From Streptomyces sp. NBC_00154 (GTDB lineage: Bacteria > Actinomycetota > Actinomycetes > Streptomycetales > Streptomycetaceae), in NCBI RefSeq assembly GCF_026342835.1, contig NZ_JAPEMI010000001.1, forward strand, positions 5,834,501 to 5,898,500: 64,000 nucleotides of DNA, in the 5' to 3' direction. Below, in pieces: positions 20,636 to 28,970 of this stretch; positions within the stretch are counted from its first letter, which is position 1, and each line of letters opens with the position of its first letter. The notes beneath the pieces were generated by a model. The model was not told where the DNA came from and did not search any database. It saw nothing but the letters and a program-made list of their open reading frames with translations. Made by a program: the position numbers and the translations under genes.

Positions 20636-20959
20636 GTGGCTCTTCCGCCCCTTACCCCTGAACAGCGCGCAGCCGCGCTCGAAAAGGCCGCCGCGGCTCG
20701 CCGGGAGCGGGCCGAGGTCAAGAATCGACTCAAGCACTCCGGCGCTTCCCTCCACGAGGTCATCAAGCAGGGCCAGGAGAATGATGTCATCGGCAAGATG
20801 AAGGTCTCCGCCCTTCTCGAGTCCCTGCCCGGCGTGGGCAAGGTCCGCGCCAAGCAGATCATGGAGCGGCTCGGGATCTCCGAGAGCCGCCGGGTCCGGG
20901 GTCTCGGCTCCAACCAGATTGCTTCCCTGGAGCGAGAGTTCGGCGGCTCTCCCGTCTGA
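20636..20959 (+). CDS. mihF: actinobacterial integration host factor mIHF (sIHF)
   Basis: Nucleoid-associated DNA-binding protein that affects supercoiling, sporulation and antibiotic production in Streptomyces. From the GTG at 20636 the product is 107 residues, VALPPLTPEQRAAALEKAAA onward, matching the recalled S. coelicolor length. It has a long N-terminal helix and a helix-turn-helix/H2TH-type core with the helix-hairpin-helix SLPGVGKVRAKQIMERLGI and the basic SESRRVRGLG. GAGGTG precedes the start by nine bases. The frame is open upstream to 20573, but that extension is not typical of the family. Confidence 0.94.
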   Translation: MALPPLTPEQRAAALEKAAAARRERAEVKNRLKHSGASLHEVIKQGQENDVIGKMKVSALLESLPGVGKVRAKQIMERLGISESRRVRGLGSNQIASLEREFGGSPV

Positions 20960-20960
20960 C

Positions 20961-20982
20961 GTTCTCAGGCACCCCTGAGAAC
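20961..20982 (+). terminator. hairpin between mihF and gmk
   Basis: Perfect 9-bp stem GTTCTCAGG / CCTGAGAAC with loop CACC, starting two bases after the mihF stop. It also covers the likely -35 area of the gmk promoter. Confidence 0.55.
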
Positions 20983-20985
20983 GGG

Positions 20986-20991
20986 GATAAT
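20986..20991 (+). promoter_or_regulatory. -10 element (GATAAT) of a probable leaderless gmk transcript
   Basis: GATAAT ends six bases before the ATG at 20998, and no ribosome binding site is present between hairpin and start. The spacing fits a leaderless mRNA. Confidence 0.45.
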
Positions 20992-20997
20992 CGCTCC

Positions 20998-21615
20998 ATG
21001 GCTGCAACATCCCGGGGGACGTCCCCCGTACCCCCGGACGTACGTCCGCGGCTGACCGTGCTCTCCGGCCCCTCCGGGGTCGGCAAGAGCACGGTCGTCG
21101 CTCATATGCGCAAGGTCCACCCAGAGGTCTGGCTCTCGGTGTCGGCGACGACCCGTCGGCCGCGCCCCGGCGAGCGCAACGGCGTCCACTACTTTTTCGT
21201 GGACAACGACGAGTTCGACAAGCTGATCGCCAACGGCGAGCTGCTCGAATGGGCCGAGTTCGCCGGCAACCGCTACGGCACACCGCGCCGGGCCGTGCTC
21301 GAACGCCTGGAGGCGGGCGAACCGGTCCTCCTGGAGATCGATCTCCAGGGGGCGCGACTGGTCCGTCAGTCGATGCCCGACGCGCGGCTGGTCTTCCTCG
21401 CCCCGCCCGGCTGGGACGAGCTGGTGCGCCGGCTCACCGGCCGCGGGACCGAGGCGCCGGACGTCATCGAGCGACGGCTCGCCGCCGCGAAGGTCGAACT
21501 CGCTGCCGAATCCGAGTTCGATACGACGCTGGTCAACACCTCCGTCGAGGACGTGGCACGCGAGCTGCTAGCCTTGATGTTGCAGACTTCCGCCCGCCGT
21601 GAGAGCAGCGACTGA
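20998..21615 (+). CDS. gmk: guanylate kinase
   Basis: Phosphorylates GMP to GDP. The 205-residue product has an N-terminal extension of about 18 residues (MAATSRGTSPVPPDVRPR), then the P-loop LTVLSGPSGVGKSTVVAHM, SVSATTRRPRPGERNGVHY for GMP binding, and FLAPPGWDELVRRL. The ATG at 20998 is supported by the -10 element upstream rather than a ribosome binding site. gmk-rpoZ-coaBC is a conserved bacterial order. Confidence 0.95.
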   Translation: MAATSRGTSPVPPDVRPRLTVLSGPSGVGKSTVVAHMRKVHPEVWLSVSATTRRPRPGERNGVHYFFVDNDEFDKLIANGELLEWAEFAGNRYGTPRRAVLERLEAGEPVLLEIDLQGARLVRQSMPDARLVFLAPPGWDELVRRLTGRGTEAPDVIERRLAAAKVELAAESEFDTTLVNTSVEDVARELLALMLQTSARRESSD

Positions 21616-21656
21616 CGCAGCCGACCCGGATCGCCACCCCGGCGGAACCCGCACTG

Positions 21657-21677
21657 TCAAAGATCTCTTTGATTTTT
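21657..21677 (+). terminator. A/T-rich hairpin with U-tract between gmk and rpoZ
   Basis: TCAAAG (21657-21662), loop ATCT, CTTTGA (21667-21672), then TTTTT. Stem of six pairs; weak, but the U-tract and low G+C stand out. It ends 21 bases before rpoZ and could act as an attenuator. Confidence 0.5.
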
Positions 21678-21698
21678 ACCCCCTTCGGAAGGCAGAGA

Positions 21699-21971
21699 GT
21701 GTCCTCTTCCATCACCACGCCCGAGGGCATCATCAACCCGCCGATTGATGAGCTCCTCGAGGCCACCGACTCGAAGTACAGCCTTGTGATCTACGCCGCC
21801 AAGCGCGCGCGCCAGATCAACGCGTACTACTCGCAGCTCGGCGAGGGCCTCCTCGAGTACGTCGGTCCGCTCGTCGACACCCACGTGCATGAGAAGCCGC
21901 TGTCGATCGCGCTCCGCGAGATCAACGCGGGCCTGCTGACCTCCGAGGCCATCGAGGGCCCCGCGCAGTAA
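21699..21971 (+). CDS. rpoZ: RNA polymerase omega subunit
   Basis: Small subunit that aids RNA polymerase assembly. The 90-residue product contains the omega core: ITTPEGIINPPIDELLEATD, SKYSLVIYAAKRARQINAYY, and EKPLSIALREINAGLLT. The GTG at 21699 is preferred over an upstream in-frame ATG at 21669, because it gives the usual Streptomyces length and has GGAAGG about eight bases upstream. A strong terminator follows. Confidence 0.95.
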   Translation: MSSSITTPEGIINPPIDELLEATDSKYSLVIYAAKRARQINAYYSQLGEGLLEYVGPLVDTHVHEKPLSIALREINAGLLTSEAIEGPAQ

Positions 21972-21986
21972 GCAGGAATTGCACTC

Positions 21987-22024
21987 ACCACAGGCCCGGC
22001 GGTCACCACTGCCGGGCCTGTGGT
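21987..22024 (+). terminator. terminator after rpoZ
   Basis: Perfect 14-bp inverted repeat ACCACAGGCCCGGC / GCCGGGCCTGTGGT with a 10-base loop, 15 bases after the rpoZ stop. Confidence 0.75.
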
Positions 22025-22113
22025 GCGTCCGGGGCTGTGGGAGCCGCTCGGACGCCGTGAGGCAGCATGGGGGTGTACGTGTCCGAGTACGTACCCGAGT
22101 GCGGGGAGACGCA

Positions 22114-23316
22114 GTGGAGAAGCCGAAGGTCGTTCTGGGGGTCAGCGGGGGCATCGCCGCCTACAAGGCGTGTGAGCTGCTGCGACGGCTGACCGAGTCC
22201 GGTCATGACGTACGAGTCGTCCCGACCGGGTCGGCGCTGAACTTCGTGGGCGCCGCGACCTGGTCGGCGCTCTCCGGCCACCCCGTGTCGACCGAGGTGT
22301 GGAACGACGTCCACGAGGTGCCGCACGTGCGCATCGGCCAGGGCGCCGACCTCGTCGTGGTCGCCCCCGCCACCGCCGACATGCTGGCCAAGGCCGCCCA
22401 CGGCCTCGCCGACGACCTCCTCACCAACACGCTGCTCACCGCCCGCTGTCCGGTGGTCTTCGCGCCCGCCATGCATACCGAGATGTGGGAGCACCCCGCC
22501 ACTCAGGAGAACGTCGCCACGCTCCGCCGACGCGGCGCCGTCGTCATCGAGCCCGCCGTCGGCCGACTCACCGGCGTCGACACCGGCAAGGGCCGGCTGC
22601 CCGACCCCGGCGAGATCTTCGAGGTCTGCCGCCGGGTGCTGGCCCGCGGGCCCGTCGAACCCGATCTGACGGGCCGCCACGTGGTGATCAGCGCGGGCGG
22701 TACCCGGGAGCCGCTCGACCCGGTCCGCTACCTCGGCAACCGCTCCTCCGGCAAGCAGGGGTACGCGCTCGCCCGCACCGCGGTCGCCCGCGGCGCCCGC
22801 GTCACCCTCATCGAGGCCAACACCGGGATGCCCGACCCGTCCGGCGCCGATGTCGTGCGGGTCGGCACCGCGGTACAACTGCGCGAAGCCGTGCTGAAGG
22901 CCGCGTCCGACGCCGATGTCGTGGTGATGGCGGCCGCGGTCGCCGACTTCCGCCCGGCCGAGTACGCCCAGGGGAAGATCAAGAAGAAGGACGGCCAGGA
23001 GCCCGCCCCGATCACGCTCGTACGTAATCCCGACATCCTCGCGGAGGTCTCCGCCGAGCGGGCCGCACCGGGCCAGATCGTCGTCGGTTTCGCCGCCGAG
23101 ACCGACAACGTCCTCGCCAACGGCCGGGAGAAGCTCCGCCGCAAGGGCTGCGATCTCCTGGTCGTCAATGAGGTGGGGGAACGCAAGACCTTCGGCTCCG
23201 AGGAGAACGAAGCGGTGGTGCTCGCGGCCGACGGCGGTGAGACGCCCGTGCCGTACGGTCCCAAGGAAGGGCTCGCCGACACGATCTGGGATCTCGTGTC
23301 GGCGCGTTTCGTGTGA
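22114..23316 (+). CDS. coaBC: bifunctional phosphopantothenoylcysteine decarboxylase/synthetase
   Basis: Coenzyme A biosynthesis: CoaB joins cysteine to 4'-phosphopantothenate with CTP, and CoaC decarboxylates the product using FMN. The 400-residue product has the flavoprotein half first (VLGVSGGIAAYKACELLRRL, catalytic histidine region VPHVRIGQ, VFAPAMHTEMWEHP), then the synthetase half (VISAGGTREPLDPVRYLGN, SSGKQGYALA, AAAVADFRP). The GTG at 22114 follows GCGGGGAGACGCA; the frame is open to 21979 but those extra residues are not family-like. Confidence 0.95.
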   Translation: MEKPKVVLGVSGGIAAYKACELLRRLTESGHDVRVVPTGSALNFVGAATWSALSGHPVSTEVWNDVHEVPHVRIGQGADLVVVAPATADMLAKAAHGLADDLLTNTLLTARCPVVFAPAMHTEMWEHPATQENVATLRRRGAVVIEPAVGRLTGVDTGKGRLPDPGEIFEVCRRVLARGPVEPDLTGRHVVISAGGTREPLDPVRYLGNRSSGKQGYALARTAVARGARVTLIEANTGMPDPSGADVVRVGTAVQLREAVLKAASDADVVVMAAAVADFRPAEYAQGKIKKKDGQEPAPITLVRNPDILAEVSAERAAPGQIVVGFAAETDNVLANGREKLRRKGCDLLVVNEVGERKTFGSEENEAVVLAADGGETPVPYGPKEGLADTIWDLVSARFV

Positions 23317-23446
23317 ATTCCTCGTTTCGCCACCCGGAGAGCCCAAAACCCCCTAAAAATGGGCATAAAGGGCTTCTTTGGGGAGTGATTGTCGTACCGC
23401 AGCAAGCAGTGCCGCACGTCACAGAACTTCCAAAAGGCGAGACACG
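23317..23446 (+). other. A/T-richer gap between coaBC and the metK promoter
   Basis: Positions 23330-23395 are unusually A/T-rich for this window. Short self-complementary blocks can pair in more than one way: CCCAAA 23342 with TTTGGG 23376, and GCCC 23341 with GGGC 23360. A terminator or sRNA is possible, but no clear element can be assigned. Confidence 0.3.
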
Positions 23447-23475
23447 TTGTCCGACAAGCGATAGCGACCGATAAA
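23447..23475 (+). promoter_or_regulatory. metK promoter
   Basis: TTGTCC (23447-23452) and GATAAA (23470-23475), exactly 17 bases apart. Predicted start near 23482, with a leader of about 76 bases. I see no match to SAM-I or SAM-IV riboswitch cores in that leader. Confidence 0.55.
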
Positions 23476-23557
23476 CTGGGTCCCGGACCGTGTCGGGCGC
23501 AGCTCCCGGACGTCCGCCAATGATCAGCCAGCAGCCGCTGCAACCCCAGGGAGCGAT

Positions 23558-24766
23558 GTGTCCCGCCGTCTCTTCACCTCGGAATCTGTCACCGAGGGTC
23601 ACCCCGACAAGATCGCTGACCAGATCAGCGACACCATTCTCGACGCCCTCCTGCGTGAGGACCCGACTTCGCGCGTCGCCGTCGAGACCTTGATCACCAC
23701 CGGTCTGGTGCATGTCGCGGGTGAGGTCACGACCAAGGCCTACGCCGACATCCCGACGCTGGTGCGCAACAAGATCCTGGAGATCGGTTACGACTCCTCC
23801 AAGAAGGGCTTCGACGGCGCCTCCTGTGGCGTCTCGGTGTCCATCGGCGCACAGTCCCCGGACATCGCGCAGGGCGTCGACACGGCGTACGAGAAGCGTG
23901 TCGAGGGCGACGAGGACGAGCTCGACAAGCAGGGCGCGGGCGACCAGGGCCTGATGTTCGGCTACGCCTGCGACGAGACCCCGGAGCTCATGCCGCTCCC
24001 GATCTACGTGGCGCACCGCCTCTCGCGCCGGCTGTCCGACGTCCGCAAGAACGGGACCATCCCCTACCTGCGCCCCGACGGCAAGACGCAGGTCACCATC
24101 GAGTACGACGGCGACAAGGCCGTCCGTCTCGACACGGTCGTCGTCTCCTCGCAGCACGCCAGCGACATCGACCTCGACTCGCTGCTCGCCCCCGACATCC
24201 GCGAATTCGTCGTCGAGCACGTCCTCGCGCAGCTGATCGAGGACGGCATCAAGCTGGACACCGACGGTTACCGGCTGCTGGTGAACCCGACCGGCCGCTT
24301 CGAGATCGGCGGCCCGATGGGCGACGCCGGTCTGACCGGCCGCAAGATCATCATCGACACGTACGGCGGCATGGCCCGTCACGGCGGCGGTGCCTTCTCG
24401 GGCAAGGACCCGTCGAAGGTGGACCGCTCTGCGGCGTACGCGATGCGCTGGGTCGCCAAGAACGTCGTCGCGGCGGGCCTCGCGGCGCGCTGCGAGGTGC
24501 AGGTGGCGTACGCGATCGGCAAGGCCGAGCCGGTCGGCCTGTTCGTCGAGACGTTCGGCACCGCCGCGATCGAGACCGAGAAGATCGAGCACGCCATCGG
24601 TGAGGTCTTCGACCTCCGCCCGGCCGCGATCATCCGCGACCTCGACCTGCTGCGTCCGATCTACGCCCAGACCGCGGCGTACGGCCACTTCGGCCGCGAG
24701 CTTCCCGACTTCACCTGGGAGCGCACCGACCGCGTGGAAGCACTGCGCAAGGCGGCCGGGCTGTAA
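23558..24766 (+). CDS. metK: S-adenosylmethionine synthetase
   Basis: Makes S-adenosylmethionine from ATP and methionine; in Streptomyces its level affects antibiotic production and sporulation. The 402-residue product has TSESVTEGHPDKIADQISD at the N-terminus, GAGDQGLMFGYA, and the phosphate-binding loop GGAFSGKDPSKVDRSAAY. The GTG at 23558 overlaps an out-of-frame ATG at 23556; the ribosome binding site is AGGGAG at 23548-23553. It has its own promoter and terminator. Confidence 0.96.
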   Translation: MSRRLFTSESVTEGHPDKIADQISDTILDALLREDPTSRVAVETLITTGLVHVAGEVTTKAYADIPTLVRNKILEIGYDSSKKGFDGASCGVSVSIGAQSPDIAQGVDTAYEKRVEGDEDELDKQGAGDQGLMFGYACDETPELMPLPIYVAHRLSRRLSDVRKNGTIPYLRPDGKTQVTIEYDGDKAVRLDTVVVSSQHASDIDLDSLLAPDIREFVVEHVLAQLIEDGIKLDTDGYRLLVNPTGRFEIGGPMGDAGLTGRKIIIDTYGGMARHGGGAFSGKDPSKVDRSAAYAMRWVAKNVVAAGLAARCEVQVAYAIGKAEPVGLFVETFGTAAIETEKIEHAIGEVFDLRPAAIIRDLDLLRPIYAQTAAYGHFGRELPDFTWERTDRVEALRKAAGL

Positions 24767-24786
24767 GCCTGCCGCTCTCGCCCGTA

Positions 24787-24828
24787 CGCCGGGGCCCGGA
24801 CGCCGCACGCGGTGTCCGGGCCCCGGCG
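24787..24828 (+). terminator. terminator after metK
   Basis: Perfect 15-bp inverted repeat, 24787-24801 (CGCCGGGGCCCGGAC) with 24814-24828, 20 bases after the metK stop. Confidence 0.75.
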
Positions 24829-24904
24829 CGTGCGGCCCCGGCCGGCCGGATAGAACGGTCCTGGGCAGGGGCCGCTGTCAGTGGTGTCTGGTAGGAATTT
24901 GGCT

Positions 24905-27049
24905 GTGAGCAGCGACAACGAGCAGTCCGTGGACCCCGAGGGTGGGGCGCCGGAGCAGCTTGCGCTCATTCGGGAGACCGTACGGAAGGCGAACGTGCCG
25001 CGGGCCAAGCCGCGGACCTGGCGGGGGGCCGCACTCGCCAAGGAGCTGCCCGTCGCCCGGGTGCTGGTCAACAAGGGCGTGCTCCACCTCGACCAGTACT
25101 TCGACTACGCCGTGCCGGAGGAGCTCGACGCCGAGGCGCAGCCCGGTGTGCGGGTGCGGGTGAGGTTCGGGGCCGGGGGGCGCAATGTCCGCGGCGGGCG
25201 CCGTGAGGGCGGCGGGCTGATCGACGGGTTCCTCATCGAACGGCGTGCCGAGTCGGACTACCCGGGGGCGCTCGCCGCGCTCGCCTATGTCGTATCGCCC
25301 GAGCCGGTGCTCGGACCCGAGCTCCTCGCCCTGTCCCGTGCCGTGGCCGACCGGTACGCAGGCAGTCTCGCCGATGTGCTGCAGCTCGCCGTGCCGCCCA
25401 GGAACGGACGGGCCGAGTCCAAGTCGTCGCCGGAACCGCTGCCGCGGCCTCCGGCGCCGTCGGCCGGGAGCTGGGAGCGGTACGAGCAGGGGCCTGCGTT
25501 CCTGCGGGCGCTGGCCGAGGGCGGGGCGCCCCGGGCCGTGTGGACCGCGCTGCCGGGCCCGCATTGGCCGCAGGAGATCGCCAGGGCGGTCGCCGCGACC
25601 CTCGCCTCCGGGCGGGGTGCGCTCGTCGTCGTACCGGACGGGCGTAGTGCCGGGCGGGTGGACGCCGCGCTCACGGAGGTGCTGGGGGCGGGCCGTCATG
25701 CGCTGCTGACCGCCGACTCCGGGCCCGAGAAGCGGTACCGGGAGTGGCTCGCCGTGCGGCGCGGATCCGTGCGCGCGGTGGTCGGGACGCGGGCCGCCAT
25801 GTTCGCACCGGTCGCGGATCTGGGTCTGGTCGCCGTGTGGGACGACGGCGACTCCAGCCACAGCGACGACAACGCCCCGTTCCCGCATGTCCGGGAGGTC
25901 CTGGAGCTGCGGGCGGCGCACGGCCGGTGCGCGTTCCTGCTCGGCGGGACGAACTGCACGGTGGAGGCCGCCCAACTGGTGGAGAGCGGTTGGGCGCTGC
26001 CGCTGCGTGCGGACCGGGAACAGCTGCGGATCGCGGCGCCGCTGATCCGTACCGTCGGCGACGGCGAGCTGGCGCGGGACGGGGCGGCCCGGGCGGCGCG
26101 GCTGCCCAGCCTCGCCTGGCAGACCGTGCGGGACGGGCTGCGCAGCGGACCGGTGCTGGTGCAGGTGCCGCGTCGTGGGTACGCACCCCGAATGGCCTGC
26201 GAGCGCTGCCGCGAGCCGGCCCGGTGCCGTCACTGCGCGGGACCGCTGGAGGCACCGGACCAGCAGGATCTCAACTGCGCCTGGTGCGGCCGGGCCGAAA
26301 CCGCCTGGCACTGTGTCGCCTGCGGCGCCAACCGGCTGCGGGCCCGGATCGTCGGCGCCCGGCGGACCGCAGAGGAGCTCGGCCGGGCGTTTCCCGCCGT
26401 GCCGGTGCGCACATCCGGGCGCGACCACATCCTCGACTCCGTCCCCGATGTGCCCGCGCTGGTGGTCAGCACCCCCGGAGCCGAGCCTGTCGCCGAGGGT
26501 GGCTACGCGGCCGCGCTGCTGCTCGACGGCTGGGCGATGGTCGGCCGCCCCGACCTGAGGGCCGGCGAGGAGGCGCTCCGCCGCTGGACCGCCGCGGCCT
26601 CACTGGTACGGGGTCAGCAGGAAGGCGGCACGGTGGTGATCGTCGCCGAACCGACGCTGCGGCCGGTCCAGGCACTGGTGCGCTGGGACCCGGTCGGCCA
26701 CGCCCGCCGCGAGCTGGCGGAACGCGCCGAGCTGGGCTTCCCGCCGGTGTCCCGGATGGCCTCGGTGACCGGCCCGCCGGAGGCTCTCGCCACCTTCCTC
26801 GCCGCCGCGGAACTGCCGCCGGAGGCGGAGGTACTCGGCCCGGTCCCGGTGCCGCGCACCGAACCCGGCAGACCGCGCAGACCGTGGGACGCGCCGGTGG
26901 GGGAGAGCTGGGAGCGGGCTCTGCTCCGGGTGCCGCCGGGCAGCGGCGCCGCACTCGCCGCCGCTCTGAAGACGGCACAGGCGGCGCGGATGGCCCGGGG
27001 GAACGGCGATCCGGTACGGATCAGGGTCGATCCCCCGGACATCGGCTGA
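24905..27049 (+). CDS. priA: PriA-like primosomal protein without helicase motifs
   Basis: Homologue of the replication-restart factor PriA. The N-terminal 3'-DNA-binding domain (ARVLVNKGVLHLDQYFDYAVP) and the eight-cysteine zinc region (CERC, CRHC, CAWC, CVAC) are present. The helicase core has lost its Walker A (PGPHWPQEIARAVAATL where GxTGSGKT is expected) and DEEH box (VWDDGDSSH). Such helicase-dead PriA is the known state in actinobacteria, so it probably works as a structural primosome protein. The GTG at 24905 with TAGGAAT about nine bases upstream is preferred over the frame's earlier GTGs at 24881. 714 residues. Confidence 0.9.
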   Translation: MSSDNEQSVDPEGGAPEQLALIRETVRKANVPRAKPRTWRGAALAKELPVARVLVNKGVLHLDQYFDYAVPEELDAEAQPGVRVRVRFGAGGRNVRGGRREGGGLIDGFLIERRAESDYPGALAALAYVVSPEPVLGPELLALSRAVADRYAGSLADVLQLAVPPRNGRAESKSSPEPLPRPPAPSAGSWERYEQGPAFLRALAEGGAPRAVWTALPGPHWPQEIARAVAATLASGRGALVVVPDGRSAGRVDAALTEVLGAGRHALLTADSGPEKRYREWLAVRRGSVRAVVGTRAAMFAPVADLGLVAVWDDGDSSHSDDNAPFPHVREVLELRAAHGRCAFLLGGTNCTVEAAQLVESGWALPLRADREQLRIAAPLIRTVGDGELARDGAARAARLPSLAWQTVRDGLRSGPVLVQVPRRGYAPRMACERCREPARCRHCAGPLEAPDQQDLNCAWCGRAETAWHCVACGANRLRARIVGARRTAEELGRAFPAVPVRTSGRDHILDSVPDVPALVVSTPGAEPVAEGGYAAALLLDGWAMVGRPDLRAGEEALRRWTAAASLVRGQQEGGTVVIVAEPTLRPVQALVRWDPVGHARRELAERAELGFPPVSRMASVTGPPEALATFLAAAELPPEAEVLGPVPVPRTEPGRPRRPWDAPVGESWERALLRVPPGSGAALAAALKTAQAARMARGNGDPVRIRVDPPDIG

Positions 27050-27076
27050 CCCGACGTGCGCCAAGCCACATACGAC

Positions 27077-27107
27077 TGCCCCTCCGCGCCTCGGGCACGG
27101 CGGGGCA
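27077..27107. terminator. convergent terminator between priA and the HTH gene
   Basis: TGCCCC (27077-27082) pairs with GGGGCA (27102-27107), with a mismatch and three more pairs inside. It lies between the two converging stops and could serve both. Confidence 0.45.
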
Positions 27108-27118
27108 AGGGGGTTCGG

Positions 27119-27664
27119 TCAGCCGTTGCGCGGGCCGGGGAAGGCGCCGGGGCGCAGGTCCTCGCGCAGGGACGGGCGGTCCGCCGAGGGCTGGGGAGGC
27201 ATCGAGCGGGCCGCGGGTACGACGGGCAGTACCGACGACGTGCCGGACCCGGGCGTCACGGGCAGCGGACGTGTCCCCGCGGTCTCCGCGGCCACCTCCA
27301 CCGCCCCCGGCTGCGGGTTCCGGCGGGCGCCGTAGCGGCGGTGGACCGCCTGCTTGGTGACTCCGAGTGCGGAGCCCACCGCGTCCCAGGAGAAGCCCAG
27401 CGAGCGGTCGAAGTCCACTGCCGCCGTCACCAGGGTTTCGACGCTGTCCCGCAGTTCCTGGGCCAGCCTGACGGTGGGGGCCGGGGCCCTGCCGTAGACG
27501 ACGAAGCCCGTGGACGGGCCGGAGCGGCGCGGACGGTAGACGTTGCCCAGTTGGGCCGTGAGCGTGCGCAGTGCGTCCACCTGCCGCCGGACCCGCTCGA
27601 TGTCCCGCACCAACAGATGCAGGCTGGCCCGCGCTTGGGCGTCGTGGGTTGCGTGGTCGGCCAT
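27119..27664 (-). CDS. hypothetical protein with HTH-like segment
   Basis: A 181-residue protein of unknown function, opposite in direction to its neighbours priA and fmt. The N-terminal 60 residues are predicted helical (LHLLVRDIERVRRQVDALRTL). At about 85-115 is a helix-turn-helix-like segment, GFSWDAVGSALGVTKQAVHRRYG, and the remainder is Pro/Ser/Arg-rich and probably disordered. It resembles small conserved Streptomyces DNA-binding proteins, so a regulatory role is likely but its targets are unknown. The ATG at 27664 is the only good start in frame; GAGGCTTCTTC lies just upstream on the minus strand. Confidence 0.65.
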   Translation of the reverse strand: MADHATHDAQARASLHLLVRDIERVRRQVDALRTLTAQLGNVYRPRRSGPSTGFVVYGRAPAPTVRLAQELRDSVETLVTAAVDFDRSLGFSWDAVGSALGVTKQAVHRRYGARRNPQPGAVEVAAETAGTRPLPVTPGSGTSSVLPVVPAARSMPPQPSADRPSLREDLRPGAFPGPRNG

Positions 27665-27722
27665 GAAGAAGCCTCTCGAACCGGCGTTGAAAGGGGTCGG
27701 ACCGCACCTGGCGGCCCGCTTC

Positions 27723-27820
27723 GGTCAATCTCTCTTGACCAACGCGTCACCCGGGGCTGTGGTCACGCTTCAGGGGCGTACGCGCATATGCGAGGGGCGC
27801 ACGGTCGTGCGTACGCCCCC
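27723..27820. promoter_or_regulatory. two inverted repeats in the divergent region before fmt
   Basis: GGTCAA / TTGACC (27723-27728, 27735-27740) form a small palindrome. GGGGCGTACGC (27773-27783) and GCGTACGCCCC (27809-27819) form a perfect 11-bp inverted repeat over a 25-base spacer. They lie between the minus-strand HTH gene and fmt. They could be operators or a structure; no factor can be named. Confidence 0.35.
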
Positions 27821-27891
27821 GGTCGGTTGCCGCCTAGACTGGTGCGTTGCTCGTCACCGTACGTTTCGGCCTGAGAGGCAGTCAGCCACCC

Positions 27892-28824
27892 ATGAAGCTC
27901 GTCTTCGCAGGCACCCCCGAGGTAGCCGTACCCGCCCTGGACGCCCTGATCTCCTCCGGCCGGCACGAAGTGGCCGCCGTCGTCACCCGCCCCGACGCTC
28001 CCGCCGGACGCGGCCGTCGACTGGTCGCCAGCCCCGTCGCGGAGCGCGCCGAGGAAGCCGGAATCGAGGTGCTGAAGCCCGCCCGGCCTCGCGACGAGGA
28101 CTTCCTCGCGCGGCTGCGGGAGATCGCCCCGGACTGCTGCCCGGTCGTCGCCTACGGGGCGCTGCTGCCCAAGACCGCGCTCGACATTCCCGCCCGCGGC
28201 TGGGTCAATCTGCACTTCTCGCTGCTCCCGGCCTGGCGCGGCGCGGCCCCCGTGCAGCACGCGGTGATGGCCGGGGACGAGGTCACCGGTGCCTCGACCT
28301 TCCTGATCGAGGAGGGACTCGACTCCGGACCGGTGTACGGCGTGCTCACCGAGGAGGTACGGCCCACCGACACCAGTGGCGATCTGCTCACCCGGCTCGC
28401 CTTTGCCGGCGCCGGGCTGCTCGCCGCGACGATGGACGGTATCGAGGACGGCACCCTGCACGCCGTGCCGCAGCCGGAGGAGGGCATCACTCTCGCACCG
28501 AAGATCACCGTCGAGGACGCCCAGGTGCAGTGGTCGGCGCCCGCGCTGCGGGTCGACCGGGTGGTGCGCGGCTGCACCCCCGCCCCCGGGGCATGGACGC
28601 TCTTCCGAGGGGAACGCCTCAAGCTGATCCAGGCCGTTCCCGTCCTGGACCGCGCCGACCTGGCGCCCGGCGAGCTGTCCGCGTCCAAGAACAATGTGTA
28701 CGTCGGCACCGGATCGCACGCCGTCGAGCTGCTCTGGGTCCAGCCGCAGGGCAAGAAGCCGATGCGGGCCGCGGACTGGGCGCGCGGGGTGCGGATCGCT
28801 CCGGGGGAGCTGATCGGGGTCTGA
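27892..28824 (+). CDS. fmt: methionyl-tRNA formyltransferase
   Basis: Formylates initiator Met-tRNA using 10-formyl-tetrahydrofolate. The 310-residue product has MKLVFAGTPEVAVPALDALI, the catalytic region NLHFSLLPAWRGAAPVQHAV, and a C-terminal OB-like tRNA-binding domain. The ATG at 27892 gives the normal N-terminus; an upstream in-frame TTG at 27847 is less likely. It is followed by rsmB after 146 bases. Confidence 0.95.
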   Translation: MKLVFAGTPEVAVPALDALISSGRHEVAAVVTRPDAPAGRGRRLVASPVAERAEEAGIEVLKPARPRDEDFLARLREIAPDCCPVVAYGALLPKTALDIPARGWVNLHFSLLPAWRGAAPVQHAVMAGDEVTGASTFLIEEGLDSGPVYGVLTEEVRPTDTSGDLLTRLAFAGAGLLAATMDGIEDGTLHAVPQPEEGITLAPKITVEDAQVQWSAPALRVDRVVRGCTPAPGAWTLFRGERLKLIQAVPVLDRADLAPGELSASKNNVYVGTGSHAVELLWVQPQGKKPMRAADWARGVRIAPGELIGV

Positions 28825-28885
28825 GCCCTGTCCGGCGGGCATGTTCGGCGGGGACGCGGGACAGGACCGTCCGGTGGCCTGTCCT

Positions 28886-28911
28886 GTCCTCGATCGCCGG
28901 ACGGGCTTGAT
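28886..28911 (+). repeat. copy of the dispersed 26-bp intergenic repeat
   Basis: Identical over 26 bases to 9355-9380. It lies in the fmt-rsmB gap, directly after an imperfect hairpin of GGACAGGA (28859-28866) with TCCTGTCC (28882-28889). Confidence 0.7.
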
Positions 28912-28970
28912 CCGACGGCGACGTAGGCTGGGAGGGTTCGCCCCCTCACCATCAGCGGAGCACCTTTCAC

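Noticed and set aside
23482..23557. SAM riboswitch before metK
   Set aside because: The leader is only about 76 bases and lacks the SAM-I or SAM-IV conserved cores.
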